Positions 1 to 9,003 are shown, counted from the first letter of the stretch. The stretch is DNA of 42,145 nucleotides from an uncultured Verrucomicrobia subdivision 3 bacterium (GCA_903895255.1 CAITTG010000083.1:1-42145); one strand, 5' to 3'. Notes: generated from the letters alone by a model not told the origin. Program-made: numbers and translations.

Positions 1-20
1 AATTTCATAAATCGTGGGGA

Positions 21-3000
21 TTATTGGTTATTCGGCAACCAGGCCAGCCGGTAGTACGCGGAGCTGGGCGCAATCCCGCCCAAATCCCCGAAGGTGTCCG
101 TGTAGATGAACGGCCCGCCGGGCGGCGCGTTCGTGGTCCAGATCGTTTTCCAGGCGATGAAATCCTGCGTGCGCTGCACATGATACGTATAACCGGGCTG
201 GCCGGCGAACTTCAACGTCACCGCGCTGCCGCCGGGATTGATGAGGCTCGTGATCTGGCCAAACAACGGACTGGCCGAGCTCACAATGTTGATCACCCCG
301 TTGGTCGTGTTCCCATGCCCATCGCTGATGGTGTAGGTGATTTGATCCGCCACATTGGTCGGGTTGTAATATCCGAGGAAGGCGTTGCTCACCACCACAT
401 AGGCCCCGCTCGCGGTGGTCACGTTGAAGGGAAACACCGTCAACCCATTCGCGCTGGTGAAATTGATGGCCGTCAGACTGACGGGGTAACCGTAGAAATC
501 CGACCAGTTGGTCGCCAGATCGCCCAGCGAAATCAGCGCCGTCAGGCCCTTGGGCAACAACACCGTCATCGGCGTGGCCACCGGCTGGAGCGCCGTGAAG
601 GTTACCGTGGCCGTCTGGGCCACCGTCACCGAGTCGCTCGTATCCGTGGCCGTGAACACGTCCCCGCCCGTGGCGGGTGTGCTGGATTTGACGGTGAAGG
701 TCACCACACCGGAAGCGCTCGACGCACCGGAAGCCGCGGAGATCGTCGGGCTGCCGGAACCGGAGGTCTTCGCCAGGGTCACCGTCTTGCCGCTGACCGG
801 GTTGCTATAAGCATCCAGCAACGTCACCGTAATCGTCGAGGTCGTGCTGCCATCCGCCACCACACTGGTGGGCGAGGCCGTCACCGTGGATTGCGCCGCG
901 CTGACCGCGCCGACCGTAAAGGTTACGCTCGCGGTCTGGGCGAGCGTCAACGAATCCGTGCTGTCCGTCGCCGTGAAGACATCCGTCGCGGCGGTGGTGG
1001 ATTTGACCGTGAAGGTTACCACGCCGGAAGCACTGGAGGTGCCGGAGGCCGCCGAGATCGTGGGGCTGCCAGAGCCGGAGGTCTTCGCCAGCGTCACCGT
1101 CTTGCCACTCACCGGGTTGCTGTAAGCGTCCAGCAAGGTCACCGTGATGGTGGAAGTCGTGCTGCCATCCGCCACGACACTCGTGGGCGAGGCCGTCACC
1201 GTGGATTGGGCGGCCGTGACCGCTCCGGCCGTAAAGGTCACGCTGGCGGTCTGAGTGAGCGTCACCGCATCCGAGCTATCCGTCGCCGTGAAGATATCCG
1301 TCGCCGCCGTGGTGGATTTGACCGTGAAGGTCACCACTCCCGACGCACTGGAGGTGCCCGAAGCCGCGGAGATGGTCGGGCTGCCGCCCCCGGAAGTCTT
1401 CACCAGGGTCACCGTCTTGCCGCTGACCGGGTTGCTATAAGCATCTAGCAAGATCACCGTGATGGTGGAAGTCGTGCTGCCATCCGCCACCACACTCGTG
1501 GGCGAGGCCGTCACCGTGGACTGCGCGGCCGTGACCGGTCCCGGCGTGATATTGGCACTCAACCCGGTTGGCTGGGTGAGCGCGTAGTTACCCGCCGCGC
1601 TGCCCGTCAAGGTCAGTCCGCCCACCGTCACCGCCACACCGTTGGCCACAGGCGCGCTGGCGAAGCTCGCCGTGTAACCGTTGGTCGCCAGCGCCACGTG
1701 CGCCGCGTCGCCGCTCAACACACCGCTCAACACCACATTGTTGGAGGTGATGGTGGCCGTGGTCGTGCTGTCGTAAATTTTACTGTTCGCCGTGATGCCG
1801 GAGGCCACCGTCACCGTGGCCTGGGTAATGTTGGCCGCCAGCGCCGGGCTGGAGGAACCCACGGAATAGTCGCCGCTTTGACCGCCAGCCGTCAGGGTCA
1901 CCCCGCTGGTCAGCGTCACCCCGATGCCATTCGCCACGGCAGGACTGGCGAAGCTGCCCGCCAGCGCGCCAGTCGTGAAACTCACCGTGTCGCCGGTGTA
2001 GGGCTTGCCATCGCCGGTGGTGCCCGTGCCTGCGGCTTCCGCCGCCAGGGTGGCGGCCGTGCCGGAAAAGCTCGCCGTCGTGTTGCCATTGTAAACCTTG
2101 CCGGCCGCGGTAATGCCCGTGTAGTTCAACGGTTTGGCCGTGATCGTCGCGCTCAGGCTTGGCTGGGTCAAAGTGTAGTTGCCGTTGCCCGTGCCGGTGA
2201 GGGAGAGACCACTTTCGGTTACCGTGGTGGCGGTGGTCACATTCCTGGAGTTATAGGCATACGCTGCCGTGCCGGTCAGGCTGACCGAATCGACCGCGTA
2301 AGGCTTGCCATCCGCCGGCGTGCCGCTGCCTGCGGCTTCGGGGGACTGGAGGGCGGCTGCGCCGGTGGGCGTGGCGTTCGCCGTGCCATCATAAACTTTG
2401 CTGCTCACTGCCAGGGTGCCCAGTGCCGTCAGGGGCTTGGCCGTGATCGTGGCACTCAAGCTCGGCGCGCTCAGGGTGTAGTTGCCGCTGCCAGCACCGG
2501 TGAGGGACAAGCCGCTGGCCGTGACCGTGTTTGCGCCGGTCACGGTGCTGCTGTTATAGGCATACGCCGCCGTGCCGGTCAGGCTCACCGAGTCCACCGC
2601 ATACGGTTTGCCATCTGTGGTGGTGCCACTGCCGGCCGCCTCGGTGGACTGCAGCGCCGCCGCGCCCGTCGGTGCGGCGCCGGTCGTGCCGTCGTAAACT
2701 TTACTGGTCAGGGACAGCGTTCCCTGCGCCGTCAGCGCCTTGGCCGTGATATTCGCCGTCAGCCCGGTGGGCTGGTTCAGTGCATACTTGCTGGCCGCGC
2801 TGCCGGTGAGCGTGAGGCCGCTCACCGTGACCGTCACGCCATTGGCCGCCCCGGCACTGGCAAAGGTGGCCGTGTAACCGTTCGTGGACAGGAAGACATT
2901 GCCCGCGTCGCCCGCCTGCACGCCGCTCAACACCACATTATTTGAGGCGATCGTCGCGGTGGTGGTGCCGTCGTAAGTCTTGCTATTCACCGTGAGACCC

Positions 3001-3740
3001 GAGGTGATGGTTACAGTGGAACCAGTGTAGGTAATAATAATCTGGCCGGGAGCCCCGGCACCGCCAGAAAAGCCGCTGAAGTTAGTTTGATAGCAACCGC
3101 TGCCACCACCGCCGGGAAACCCCCCGGGCTCGTTAGGTCCAACATTGCTATTAGTCCCGGTACCACCAGCCCCGCCGTCTGGTCCGGCAGGAAGGCCGCC
3201 CACCTGATCACCACCGGCGCCTCCAATTCCTTCTGCGCAACCACTGGCACCACCGCCGGTGCCCCATTTGCCTTTGGTCAAACGAAGACCACCCGCTCCG
3301 CCGTTATAAGTACCTCCCAAGCCCCCAATACCGTTTACGGGCGAATAGCCGCCTTCGCCGCCGCCAGCCGTTATGGCACCAGTAAAGGTGGTGTCACCAC
3401 CGTTGCCACCGTGGACTGTAGAAGATTTTGCGAAAGCTCCGGCACCTCCGGCGCCGACAACAAACGCAATTTGGCTGCCCGGGGTGACCGACAAGGTGGC
3501 CGCCGTGTAGCCGCCGCCGCCGCCACCGGTGCCGCCGCCAGCCCCGGTGCCAATGATACTGGCACCACCGCCCCCGCCGCCGCCCCACATTTGGACTTGC
3601 AGGCTGGTGACCCCCGCCGGAACAGTCCACGGGGAGGTGCTGCTGGTCGTCAGCGTGACACTCGTTTGCGCCCGCGCCGTGGCCGCGAACGCGAGCGCGG
3701 CGAGCACGGCCAGCAGTCGGCAGCACGGCTTGAGCCGCAT
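21..3740 (-). CDS. Giant exported repeat protein: glycine-rich domain, YDG repeats, Ig-like repeats
   Basis: Probably a secreted or surface structural or adhesive protein; no catalytic domain is seen. From the chosen start (ATG at 3740) the protein has about 1239 residues and opens with a classical signal peptide: Arg/Lys, a Leu/Ala-rich core, then ARA|Q. A glycine-rich domain of roughly 215 residues follows. Next come five YDG-type modules marked by KTYDGTT, KVYDGTT, KVYDGTA, KVYNGNT and KIYDSTT, then three near-identical 105-residue Ig/invasin-like modules beginning AAQSTVTASPTSVVADGSTT, and a cadherin-like module. The end is a tail with YHVQRT, W, FIYTD and YYRLAW, like many exported verrucomicrobial proteins. 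An in-frame ATG at 3902 would add 54 residues, again with a weak signal-like start; its upstream DNA is AT-rich and neither start has a clear ribosome site. The repeat families are recognised by eye. Function is inferred and the ligand is unknown. Confidence 0.8.
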   Translation of the reverse strand: MRLKPCCRLLAVLAALAFAATARAQTSVTLTTSSTSPWTVPAGVTSLQVQMWGGGGGGGASIIGTGAGGGTGGGGGGYTAATLSVTPGSQIAFVVGAGGAGAFAKSSTVHGGNGGDTTFTGAITAGGGEGGYSPVNGIGGLGGTYNGGAGGLRLTKGKWGTGGGASGCAEGIGGAGGDQVGGLPAGPDGGAGGTGTNSNVGPNEPGGFPGGGGSGCYQTNFSGFSGGAGAPGQIIITYTGSTVTITSGLTVNSKTYDGTTTATIASNNVVLSGVQAGDAGNVFLSTNGYTATFASAGAANGVTVTVSGLTLTGSAASKYALNQPTGLTANITAKALTAQGTLSLTSKVYDGTTGAAPTGAAALQSTEAAGSGTTTDGKPYAVDSVSLTGTAAYAYNSSTVTGANTVTASGLSLTGAGSGNYTLSAPSLSATITAKPLTALGTLAVSSKVYDGTANATPTGAAALQSPEAAGSGTPADGKPYAVDSVSLTGTAAYAYNSRNVTTATTVTESGLSLTGTGNGNYTLTQPSLSATITAKPLNYTGITAAGKVYNGNTTASFSGTAATLAAEAAGTGTTGDGKPYTGDTVSFTTGALAGSFASPAVANGIGVTLTSGVTLTAGGQSGDYSVGSSSPALAANITQATVTVASGITANSKIYDSTTTATITSNNVVLSGVLSGDAAHVALATNGYTASFASAPVANGVAVTVGGLTLTGSAAGNYALTQPTGLSANITPGPVTAAQSTVTASPTSVVADGSTTSTITVILLDAYSNPVSGKTVTLVKTSGGGSPTISAASGTSSASGVVTFTVKSTTAATDIFTATDSSDAVTLTQTASVTFTAGAVTAAQSTVTASPTSVVADGSTTSTITVTLLDAYSNPVSGKTVTLAKTSGSGSPTISAASGTSSASGVVTFTVKSTTAATDVFTATDSTDSLTLAQTASVTFTVGAVSAAQSTVTASPTSVVADGSTTSTITVTLLDAYSNPVSGKTVTLAKTSGSGSPTISAASGASSASGVVTFTVKSSTPATGGDVFTATDTSDSVTVAQTATVTFTALQPVATPMTVLLPKGLTALISLGDLATNWSDFYGYPVSLTAINFTSANGLTVFPFNVTTASGAYVVVSNAFLGYYNPTNVADQITYTISDGHGNTTNGVINIVSSASPLFGQITSLINPGGSAVTLKFAGQPGYTYHVQRTQDFIAWKTIWTTNAPPGGPFIYTDTFGDLGGIAPSSAYYRLAWLPNNQ
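580..1526 (-). repeat. Three tandem 315-bp coding repeats (Ig-like modules)
   Basis: A marker string, gtcgtgctgccatccgccac, recurs at 841, 1156 and 1471, giving an exact period of 315 bases (105 codons). The units are nearly identical at protein level and differ mainly by silent or conservative changes. The unit nearest the C-terminus carries a small in-frame insertion (TPATGGDV against TAATDV). This is recent tandem duplication within the exported repeat protein and a likely place for copy-number change or assembly collapse. Confidence 0.85.
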
Positions 3741-3902
3741 GATTGGCCGCCCCGCATTGGTGATAAGAGGGTTTTTCCGGGCCGGGGTGGCGGCTTGCGG
3801 GCCCGGCCGCCGGCCCCCTCCAGTCCCAGCCACCGCCCCCGCCATTACGAAACTCCGCACACCGGTCAGGCCGGCCGCCACACGTTTAAGGATACGCTTC
3901 AT

Positions 3903-4669
3903 TATTTATTTGCTGTTAAAAAGGCTCACCACCCGCCATCACGAGGGACCGCCAGAAAGAGCACTTTTTCCCGCGGTTCAGACGGCCCGCAAAGCCGCTA
4001 TTACATTTATAATCAATAAAATAGCTGTCATTCGAGCGCCCGTGTTGGCCCGGCTCTGGGAGATCGATTTTCTGAACTTTTGCCATCAACGAAACCCACA
4101 CCATGAAGGTCTGTAGCTCCGCCCGTCCTAATTTACACCCCGCTAATAATAATTAATATCTCACGCATTCAAGTAAACGCAACTTATTTTGCCCTGGAAT
4201 TACCCTGTTTTGTGCAAACTGCGATGGTGCAGATATTTGCAATTGTAAATATTTACACTACAAACCAGCGCTCCGCGCCCGGTGACCGGCGCAGACCGTA
4301 GCGGCACAATCGTCCAGTTGCCTGGCCCCATCCCCGGCGCGCGGGTCCGTGACCCGCAGCACCTGCGCCTGCCGTGGGAGGCCGGAATTAACCTGAAAAC
4401 CACCCAATCCATGCCCCTCTTTTTCCTCCCGCCTTCAGCGTTGGTATATGCTGCGGGTCACGGACCCGCGCGCCGCTAAAGAAATCGTCCGCCAGCAAGG
4501 ATTTCTTGGAGCCTTCGGCCTTCCTTCACGGCCGTTAAATGAGGGCAGGGCGCCGGCAGTGCATGGCTCACAGGCACTGGAGAAAGGCCCATTGCGTTTC
4601 ACCTGCTGCTTTTGGGGCCATGCTGGTAACTGGCCAGCCCAAATGGAACTGTATCCAATCGTGGCTATT
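3903..4669. other. Gene-poor stretch between the repeat protein and comEC
   Basis: No convincing gene was found; the open frames here are short and resemble nothing I recognise. The part from about 3990 to 4265 is clearly AT-richer than its surroundings and should carry the promoter of the leftward repeat-protein gene. It includes a 20-bp near-palindrome centred on CAATTG at 4233-4252 (atatttgcaattgtaaatat, one mismatched pair). The GC-rich part from 4336 to 4474 holds the inverted pair of palindromes listed separately. 4475-4669 shows nothing recognisable. Confidence 0.6.
4336..4474. repeat. REPIN-like element: inverted pair of 26-bp palindromic units
   Basis: The 26 bases at 4336-4361 are the exact reverse complement of 4449-4474, with 87 bases between them. 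Each arm is itself a small hairpin: gcgggtc, loop cgt, gacccgc. Two REP-like hairpins in inverted orientation about 90 bases apart match the architecture of REPINs mobilised by REP-associated tyrosine transposases in other bacteria. I found no second copy and no such transposase in this window, so membership of a dispersed family is inferred from architecture alone. Confidence 0.6.
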
Positions 4670-7099
4670 TTATGGAGTGTCAAACTGGAACTTCTCCCCC
4701 GCCATGCTGCTCGCCTCCCAGCTTCCCGGGCGGGCCACCAGCGTTACGGCTCCGCAAGCCCGGGTATAAATAACGGGGATACCGGTGGCGGCCAATCGTG
4801 CTTTTAACCCGGCTCCGGCTCGCCGGGGGATGGGGTATTCGCCATCCGTGATGATGATCAGATGGGGCCGGATGGCTTGCAAGAGTGGCGCACACAGGGG
4901 TTCGCCCTGGAGCGGGGGGCTGGCGACCACCACCTCCGCCCGCAAATCATTGGTCCGGTTCAGCAGCGCGCTCTGGCCCTCGCGGCTGAGGTCGGAGAGG
5001 AGCAGGATGGTCGTGCCGAAGAATGTGCCGCGCAGCACGAGGGCATGGTCATCCGCGTGGGTAAATGGATCCGGCGGCCCGGGGTGGAGCACGGACCAGC
5101 CGGCCACGGTGTCCTGGAAGTGCAGGGTTTGGTGCGACCGCCGCTGCTGATCGTAGTCGTCGACAAAATCACGATAGATTTTGGAACGGGCCCGGGCATC
5201 GCTGGTGAACAAGGCATCGATGCGCAACAACTGGTTAAGATGGGCCGCGCCGCCGCAACTGTCCACCTCGGCGGTGGTGAGGATCAGGCGCGGCAGATGA
5301 TTGACCCCCTGCGCGCGTAAAAAGGGTTTGAGAGTCGCATCCACGGAGACCTCGTTCCCGCAATTGATCAAGCATGGCTGGGCCTGGCCGCCACCGGCCA
5401 CGAAGACCACCTGGGCACCGTTCAGGGGCAGCACGGTGAGCTGGAACTTTGGATGAGCAGTTTCCCAAGCCCACCAGCCAAGGCCGATTGCCGCCACCAA
5501 TGCGCCCAACCCCAAAAGCCGCTGCCATAGTTTTGGGGGCAGCCACGGCCAACCGGAGAACCACGCCACCACGACCGCGTAATACAGGGCAATCATCGTC
5601 CACGGTGGCGCGGGCACATAACAATAAGCGCCCGGCCAGCCAGCGGTGAATTCGCTCACCCGCGTCATCAACAGCATGAACAACCACGCACTGTGATTAA
5701 AGAGAACGGTGGCCCAGGGAAACCAGCCGCCACACACCAGGCTGCCCAGATTGCTGCTGAGGGCGCAAATCCCCAGAGGCACGGCGAGCACGTTGGCCAG
5801 CGGGGAAATGGGGCTGAACAAATTAAAATATTTGGCCGACAGCGGAATTGAGCCAACCCAGGCCGCCAGCGAAAGCGCGGAGAACTGGAGCAAATGCCGG
5901 ACCCACTGCCAGACCCGAACTTGCCACGGGGAAATGAGTGCTTTGGGCACCAGCGGATCGAATTTCAAGCGCTGATCAATCCACGCATTCAAGGGCGGCA
6001 GCATCAGGCCGATGACCATGACCACCAAAAACGATAATTGAAAGCCCGCCTCAAATAATTCCGGCGGGTCCCACCACAAGATGATCAGGGCGGCGGCGGC
6101 GAGGGAGTTCAGCAAGTCACCGGGCCGCCGCCAAACCCAGCCCAGGATAATGAGGGTCATCATCACCGAGGCCCGGACCGCGGAGGGTTCCCAACCAGTG
6201 GCGGCGGTGTAAAACCAGATGACCGGCAGGCACACCAGGCCGCACCCGGCGCGCGGCAATTGGAGCACGCGCAGCAGGGTGACAATCATGCCGGAAACCA
6301 GGGCGATCCGAAGTCCGTCGATGGCGAAAAGGTGCATGGTGCCGGCCTGGAGGAAGGGGTCGGCCAGATCGCCCGCAAACGCCGTCCGCCAGCCCAGGGT
6401 CATGGCCCAAATCAGGCGGAGCGGTTCATCCAGGGCGGGCAGCCCCAGGGCCAGAGTTTGCCGTGACCAAGTCATGAAGCGCTGGGTGAGCGGGGCCTCT
6501 TTAAGGGCGTCCGGGGCCAGGTGCCAGTCGTTGGTGCTCCGGGTGGTGAGCAGATAATAAATGCCCTGGTTGGCCAGATAGGCGCGGTAATCCAGCAAGC
6601 CTTCCGCCACGGGTGGCGATGGAGGGGCGACGACGCCGGCCACTTCGACCCGCTGGCCCGGGAAAAACCGGGCATCCAGCGCGGTGGGAGCCGTGGCCAT
6701 GACCCGCCCGGAGGCGGGTTGCCAGCCGTCCGCCCGCCGCCAGTCGGTGACTTCCACGGTGGCTTGGGTGTGGTCGGTCTCAGTTCCCTTGCGCTGGACG
6801 ACTTTAACGCGCGGGGCTTCGACCAACAATCCGCGCACGGTCAAGGCGGTTGGTTGTTCGGTGAGCAAACGGCGCAAGTCGTCGGGCGCGAGGCAGGCCG
6901 TGTGACTGACCAGATTGGCCCAGCCACAGATAATGGCAAACAGGCTCAGGCTGGCCGTGGGAAAGCGCCGCCCGCCCAGCGCCAGCAGGCCGGCCAGCAA
7001 GGCCAGGCACCACAGCAGCGCCGGTGCTGGCTGGTAATAGTAACCGAGCAGGATGCCACCTGCGTAACCGGTCACCACGCCAGCCAGGGGACGATTCAT
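4670..7099 (-). CDS. comEC: ComEC/Rec2-family DNA uptake channel with degenerate hydrolase tail
   Basis: Inner-membrane channel that in the ComEC/Rec2 family carries single-stranded DNA into the cell during natural transformation. The 809 residues show the family order: two or three N-terminal helices, an extracytoplasmic region (about 75-200), a multi-helix Competence domain (about 230-540), and a C-terminal metallo-beta-lactamase-like domain (about 550-790). The usual HLLAISGLH signature appears as HLFAIDGLR (256-264), with Ser to Asp and His to Arg. In the tail, the family's HxDxDH metal site corresponds to TTAEVDSCGG (608-617), so the metal-binding histidines are missing. The fold is probably kept but nuclease activity is doubtful. 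The gene starts 6 bases after the upstream vanZ-like gene ends, so the two are probably co-transcribed. The family call is firm. Whether it still serves DNA uptake is open. Confidence 0.87.
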   Translation of the reverse strand: MNRPLAGVVTGYAGGILLGYYYQPAPALLWCLALLAGLLALGGRRFPTASLSLFAIICGWANLVSHTACLAPDDLRRLLTEQPTALTVRGLLVEAPRVKVVQRKGTETDHTQATVEVTDWRRADGWQPASGRVMATAPTALDARFFPGQRVEVAGVVAPPSPPVAEGLLDYRAYLANQGIYYLLTTRSTNDWHLAPDALKEAPLTQRFMTWSRQTLALGLPALDEPLRLIWAMTLGWRTAFAGDLADPFLQAGTMHLFAIDGLRIALVSGMIVTLLRVLQLPRAGCGLVCLPVIWFYTAATGWEPSAVRASVMMTLIILGWVWRRPGDLLNSLAAAALIILWWDPPELFEAGFQLSFLVVMVIGLMLPPLNAWIDQRLKFDPLVPKALISPWQVRVWQWVRHLLQFSALSLAAWVGSIPLSAKYFNLFSPISPLANVLAVPLGICALSSNLGSLVCGGWFPWATVLFNHSAWLFMLLMTRVSEFTAGWPGAYCYVPAPPWTMIALYYAVVVAWFSGWPWLPPKLWQRLLGLGALVAAIGLGWWAWETAHPKFQLTVLPLNGAQVVFVAGGGQAQPCLINCGNEVSVDATLKPFLRAQGVNHLPRLILTTAEVDSCGGAAHLNQLLRIDALFTSDARARSKIYRDFVDDYDQQRRSHQTLHFQDTVAGWSVLHPGPPDPFTHADDHALVLRGTFFGTTILLLSDLSREGQSALLNRTNDLRAEVVVASPPLQGEPLCAPLLQAIRPHLIIITDGEYPIPRRAGAGLKARLAATGIPVIYTRACGAVTLVARPGSWEASSMAGEKFQFDTP

Positions 7100-7105
7100 G
7101 ATGCT

Positions 7106-7564
7106 TCAAGATTTTTTGCGGACCCAATAAAACCACCCGCCCACCAGCAGGCCCAAGAACCCGCCCGCTGTATCAATCAGCACATCGGTGAACAAGGCCG
7201 TTCGCCCCGGGACAAACGACTGGTGAAACTCATCCGACGCCGCATAAAGAAACACCAGGACGAGCACCGCCGCCGCCCGGCGCCGGGACCACGGCGCGGT
7301 GGTTGGTGCCAGGCCTTGATGCAAGGTGTGCCGCAGCAGCAGGGCGAGGATGGCGTATTCCGTGACGTGCGCGCATTTGCGGAGGAAATGATGAATGGCA
7401 TCGACTTGGGCCAGGGGCAGGTGGGGAAAGAGCCAGTGCAGCAGCGGCACCACGAGGTTGTAACTGTGCTGAAAAGAGCGGGAGTCCGCCGAGGCGGTAA
7501 AAATCACGACCATCCACACCAGGGTGGGCAGCCAGTTTTTGATGAACTTCCATGGCGCGGACAC
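7106..7564 (-). CDS. VanZ-like family membrane protein
   Basis: Small integral membrane protein of the VanZ-like superfamily; the biochemical role of the family is unknown outside teicoplanin resistance. I start it at a GTG (7564), giving about 152 residues that begin VSAPWKFIKNWLP. The open frame runs further upstream to 7756, but that part is not VanZ-like and would overlap pdxJ on the other strand. Four hydrophobic helices are visible. The family signatures are present: RKCAHVTEYAILALLL, DEFHQSFVPGR and DVLIDTAGG. It lies directly upstream of comEC on the same strand. A TTG six codons upstream is an alternative start. Confidence 0.8.
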   Translation of the reverse strand: MSAPWKFIKNWLPTLVWMVVIFTASADSRSFQHSYNLVVPLLHWLFPHLPLAQVDAIHHFLRKCAHVTEYAILALLLRHTLHQGLAPTTAPWSRRRAAAVLVLVFLYAASDEFHQSFVPGRTALFTDVLIDTAGGFLGLLVGGWFYWVRKKS

Positions 7565-7736
7565 ACTATAGAAAAACCGCAAGCCAGCGTGCCGGGCAAT
7601 GAAAATATGATTCAAATTGCAAAGGGCCCGGATTTTTGGCACACCATGTTCCCTCTGATGAAGAAGCACTCGCAACCATCCGCCGATTCCGCAATGGCCG
7701 GCCGGCCGCTGCGCAAAGCGCAGCCACCCCGTTGAT

Positions 7737-8477
7737 ATGCTGAAACTGGGCGTCAATATTGATCATGTGGCCACGCTGCGCGAGGCCCGCTACCGCGGGC
7801 AGCCGCAGGGCGAGCCGGATCCGGTGCTGGCGGCGCAGATTAGCGAGGCGGCGGGCGCTCACGGGATCACCGCCCATTTGCGGGAAGATCGCCGGCATAT
7901 TCAGGACCGCGACATCTGGCGGTTGCGCGAAGTCGTCAAAACCCGGTTAAACTTGGAAATGGCCAATATTCCGGCCATTGTGACCTTAGCCTTGAAGTTG
8001 AAGCCGGAGATTGTTTGTTTGGTGCCGGAAAAACGCATGGAAGTGACCACGGAAGGCGGACTGGATGTGGTGGCCAACCGTGCCAGCCTGGCGGAGACCT
8101 GCCGGCAAATGCGCGACGCGGGCATCGAGGTCAGCTTGTTTATTGATCCGGACGAACGCCAGATTGACGCGAGCGCGCGGCTGGGCTGCGAATTTATCGA
8201 GCTGCACACCGGCCAGTATGCCCGGCAATTTCCGGATGCCGCCGGTCGGGAGCAGGAACTCGCCCGGCTGACGGCCAGTGCCCGGCAGGCCCATGCGCTG
8301 GGCTTGCGGGTGAATGCGGGTCATGGCTTAAATTACCATAACCTCACGGCGTTGCACCAGGTGCCGCATCTGGTGGAATTGAACATCGGCCACAGCATCA
8401 TCAGCCGGGCCATCACGGTGGGGCTGGGCACGGCGGTGGCGGAAATGTTGCGGCTGCTGGAAAATTATCCCGGCTGA
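7737..8477 (+). CDS. pdxJ: Pyridoxine 5'-phosphate synthase
   Basis: Condenses 3-amino-2-oxopropyl phosphate with 1-deoxy-D-xylulose 5-phosphate to make pyridoxine 5'-phosphate, the last ring-forming step of the DXP-dependent vitamin B6 pathway. The 246 residues match the usual length. They show the PdxJ start LGVNIDHVATLREAR, the segment ITAHLREDRRHI with the active-site His, CLVPEKR with the conserved Glu, FIDPD, and the phosphate-binding VNAGHGLNYHN near the C-terminus. The ATG at 7737 gives the family's normal N-terminus. It is divergent from the vanZ-comEC pair and is followed after 75 bases by acpS, an arrangement resembling the pdxJ-acpS pair of proteobacteria, so co-transcription is likely. 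Confidence 0.96.
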   Translation: MLKLGVNIDHVATLREARYRGQPQGEPDPVLAAQISEAAGAHGITAHLREDRRHIQDRDIWRLREVVKTRLNLEMANIPAIVTLALKLKPEIVCLVPEKRMEVTTEGGLDVVANRASLAETCRQMRDAGIEVSLFIDPDERQIDASARLGCEFIELHTGQYARQFPDAAGREQELARLTASARQAHALGLRVNAGHGLNYHNLTALHQVPHLVELNIGHSIISRAITVGLGTAVAEMLRLLENYPG

Positions 8478-8552
8478 TTCCGCGCCGCAAGCCGGGCAGA
8501 CTGGCGCGGCGGAGGCTTTTGGGTTAACGCGGCTCCTGACGAAAATGACATC

Positions 8553-8930
8553 ATGATTCTGGGTTTGGGCACGGACATTGTTGAAGTCGCGCGCATCGGC
8601 ACCTCCCATTCGCGGTGGGGCGAGGATTTTCTGAATCGCATCCTTCTGCCCGCCGAAATTGCTTATTGCCTCGCCTATCGGGAATCCGCCCCGCACATCG
8701 CCGCGCGTTTTGCGGCCAAGGAAGCGATCGCCAAGGCCTTTGGCACGGGCATCGGTGCCGAACTGGGCTGGCACGACATGGAAATTACAAGGGATGATTC
8801 CGGCCGTCCCTCGGTCCGGCTGCATGGCGGCGGATTGAAGTTATTTGCCGCGCGCGGGGCCAGGGAATTGCACATTACGCTGAGCCACACCCGCGAACAT
8901 GCGACGGCCACGGCCATTTTGGAAGGTTGA
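8553..8930 (+). CDS. acpS: Holo-[acyl-carrier-protein] synthase
   Basis: Transfers the 4'-phosphopantetheine arm from coenzyme A to a serine of apo-acyl carrier protein, activating it for fatty acid synthesis. The 125-residue length is typical. It starts with MILGLGTDIVEVARI, where Asp8 is a Mg ligand, and contains ARFAAKEAIAKAFGTG with the second Mg ligand Glu58. SGRPSVRL and the C-terminal HITLSHTREHATA segment also match the family. It follows pdxJ at 75 bases on the same strand and converges on the peroxiredoxin gene, with a terminator hairpin in between. Confidence 0.95.
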   Translation: MILGLGTDIVEVARIGTSHSRWGEDFLNRILLPAEIAYCLAYRESAPHIAARFAAKEAIAKAFGTGIGAELGWHDMEITRDDSGRPSVRLHGGGLKLFAARGARELHITLSHTREHATATAILEG

Positions 8931-8943
8931 ACCCTGGCCTGCC

Positions 8944-8973
8944 AAAAAATCAGGCCGCTCGGGGAGCGGCCTG
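8944..8973 (-). terminator. Intrinsic terminator of the peroxiredoxin gene
   Basis: A perfect 10-bp stem, caggccgctc (8951-8960) and gagcggcctg (8964-8973), closes a 3-base loop. Reading leftward it is followed by A then six T (plus strand aaaaaat, 8944-8950). The U-tract lies on the minus-strand side, so it ends transcripts from the leftward peroxiredoxin gene. The hairpin alone could also slow read-through from acpS. Confidence 0.85.
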
Positions 8974-9003
8974 AATGCTGAAAACCGGAGTGCTTAAGGT
9001 TGA

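Noticed and set aside
24..1448. Long plus-strand open frame opposite the repeat protein
   Set aside because: Arg/His-rich, with no family pattern. It mirrors the repeats of the minus-strand gene and is a high-GC shadow.
580..1526. Regular repeats considered as a CRISPR array
   Set aside because: Units are 315 bases, coding, and identical throughout without variable spacers.
4448..4807. 119-codon plus-strand frame before comEC
   Set aside because: It starts inside the REPIN-like arm, overlaps the comEC end and has no coding pattern.
7565..7756. N-terminal extension of the VanZ-like protein
   Set aside because: It would overlap pdxJ head to head and its residues do not fit the family; the GTG at 7564 gives the expected start.
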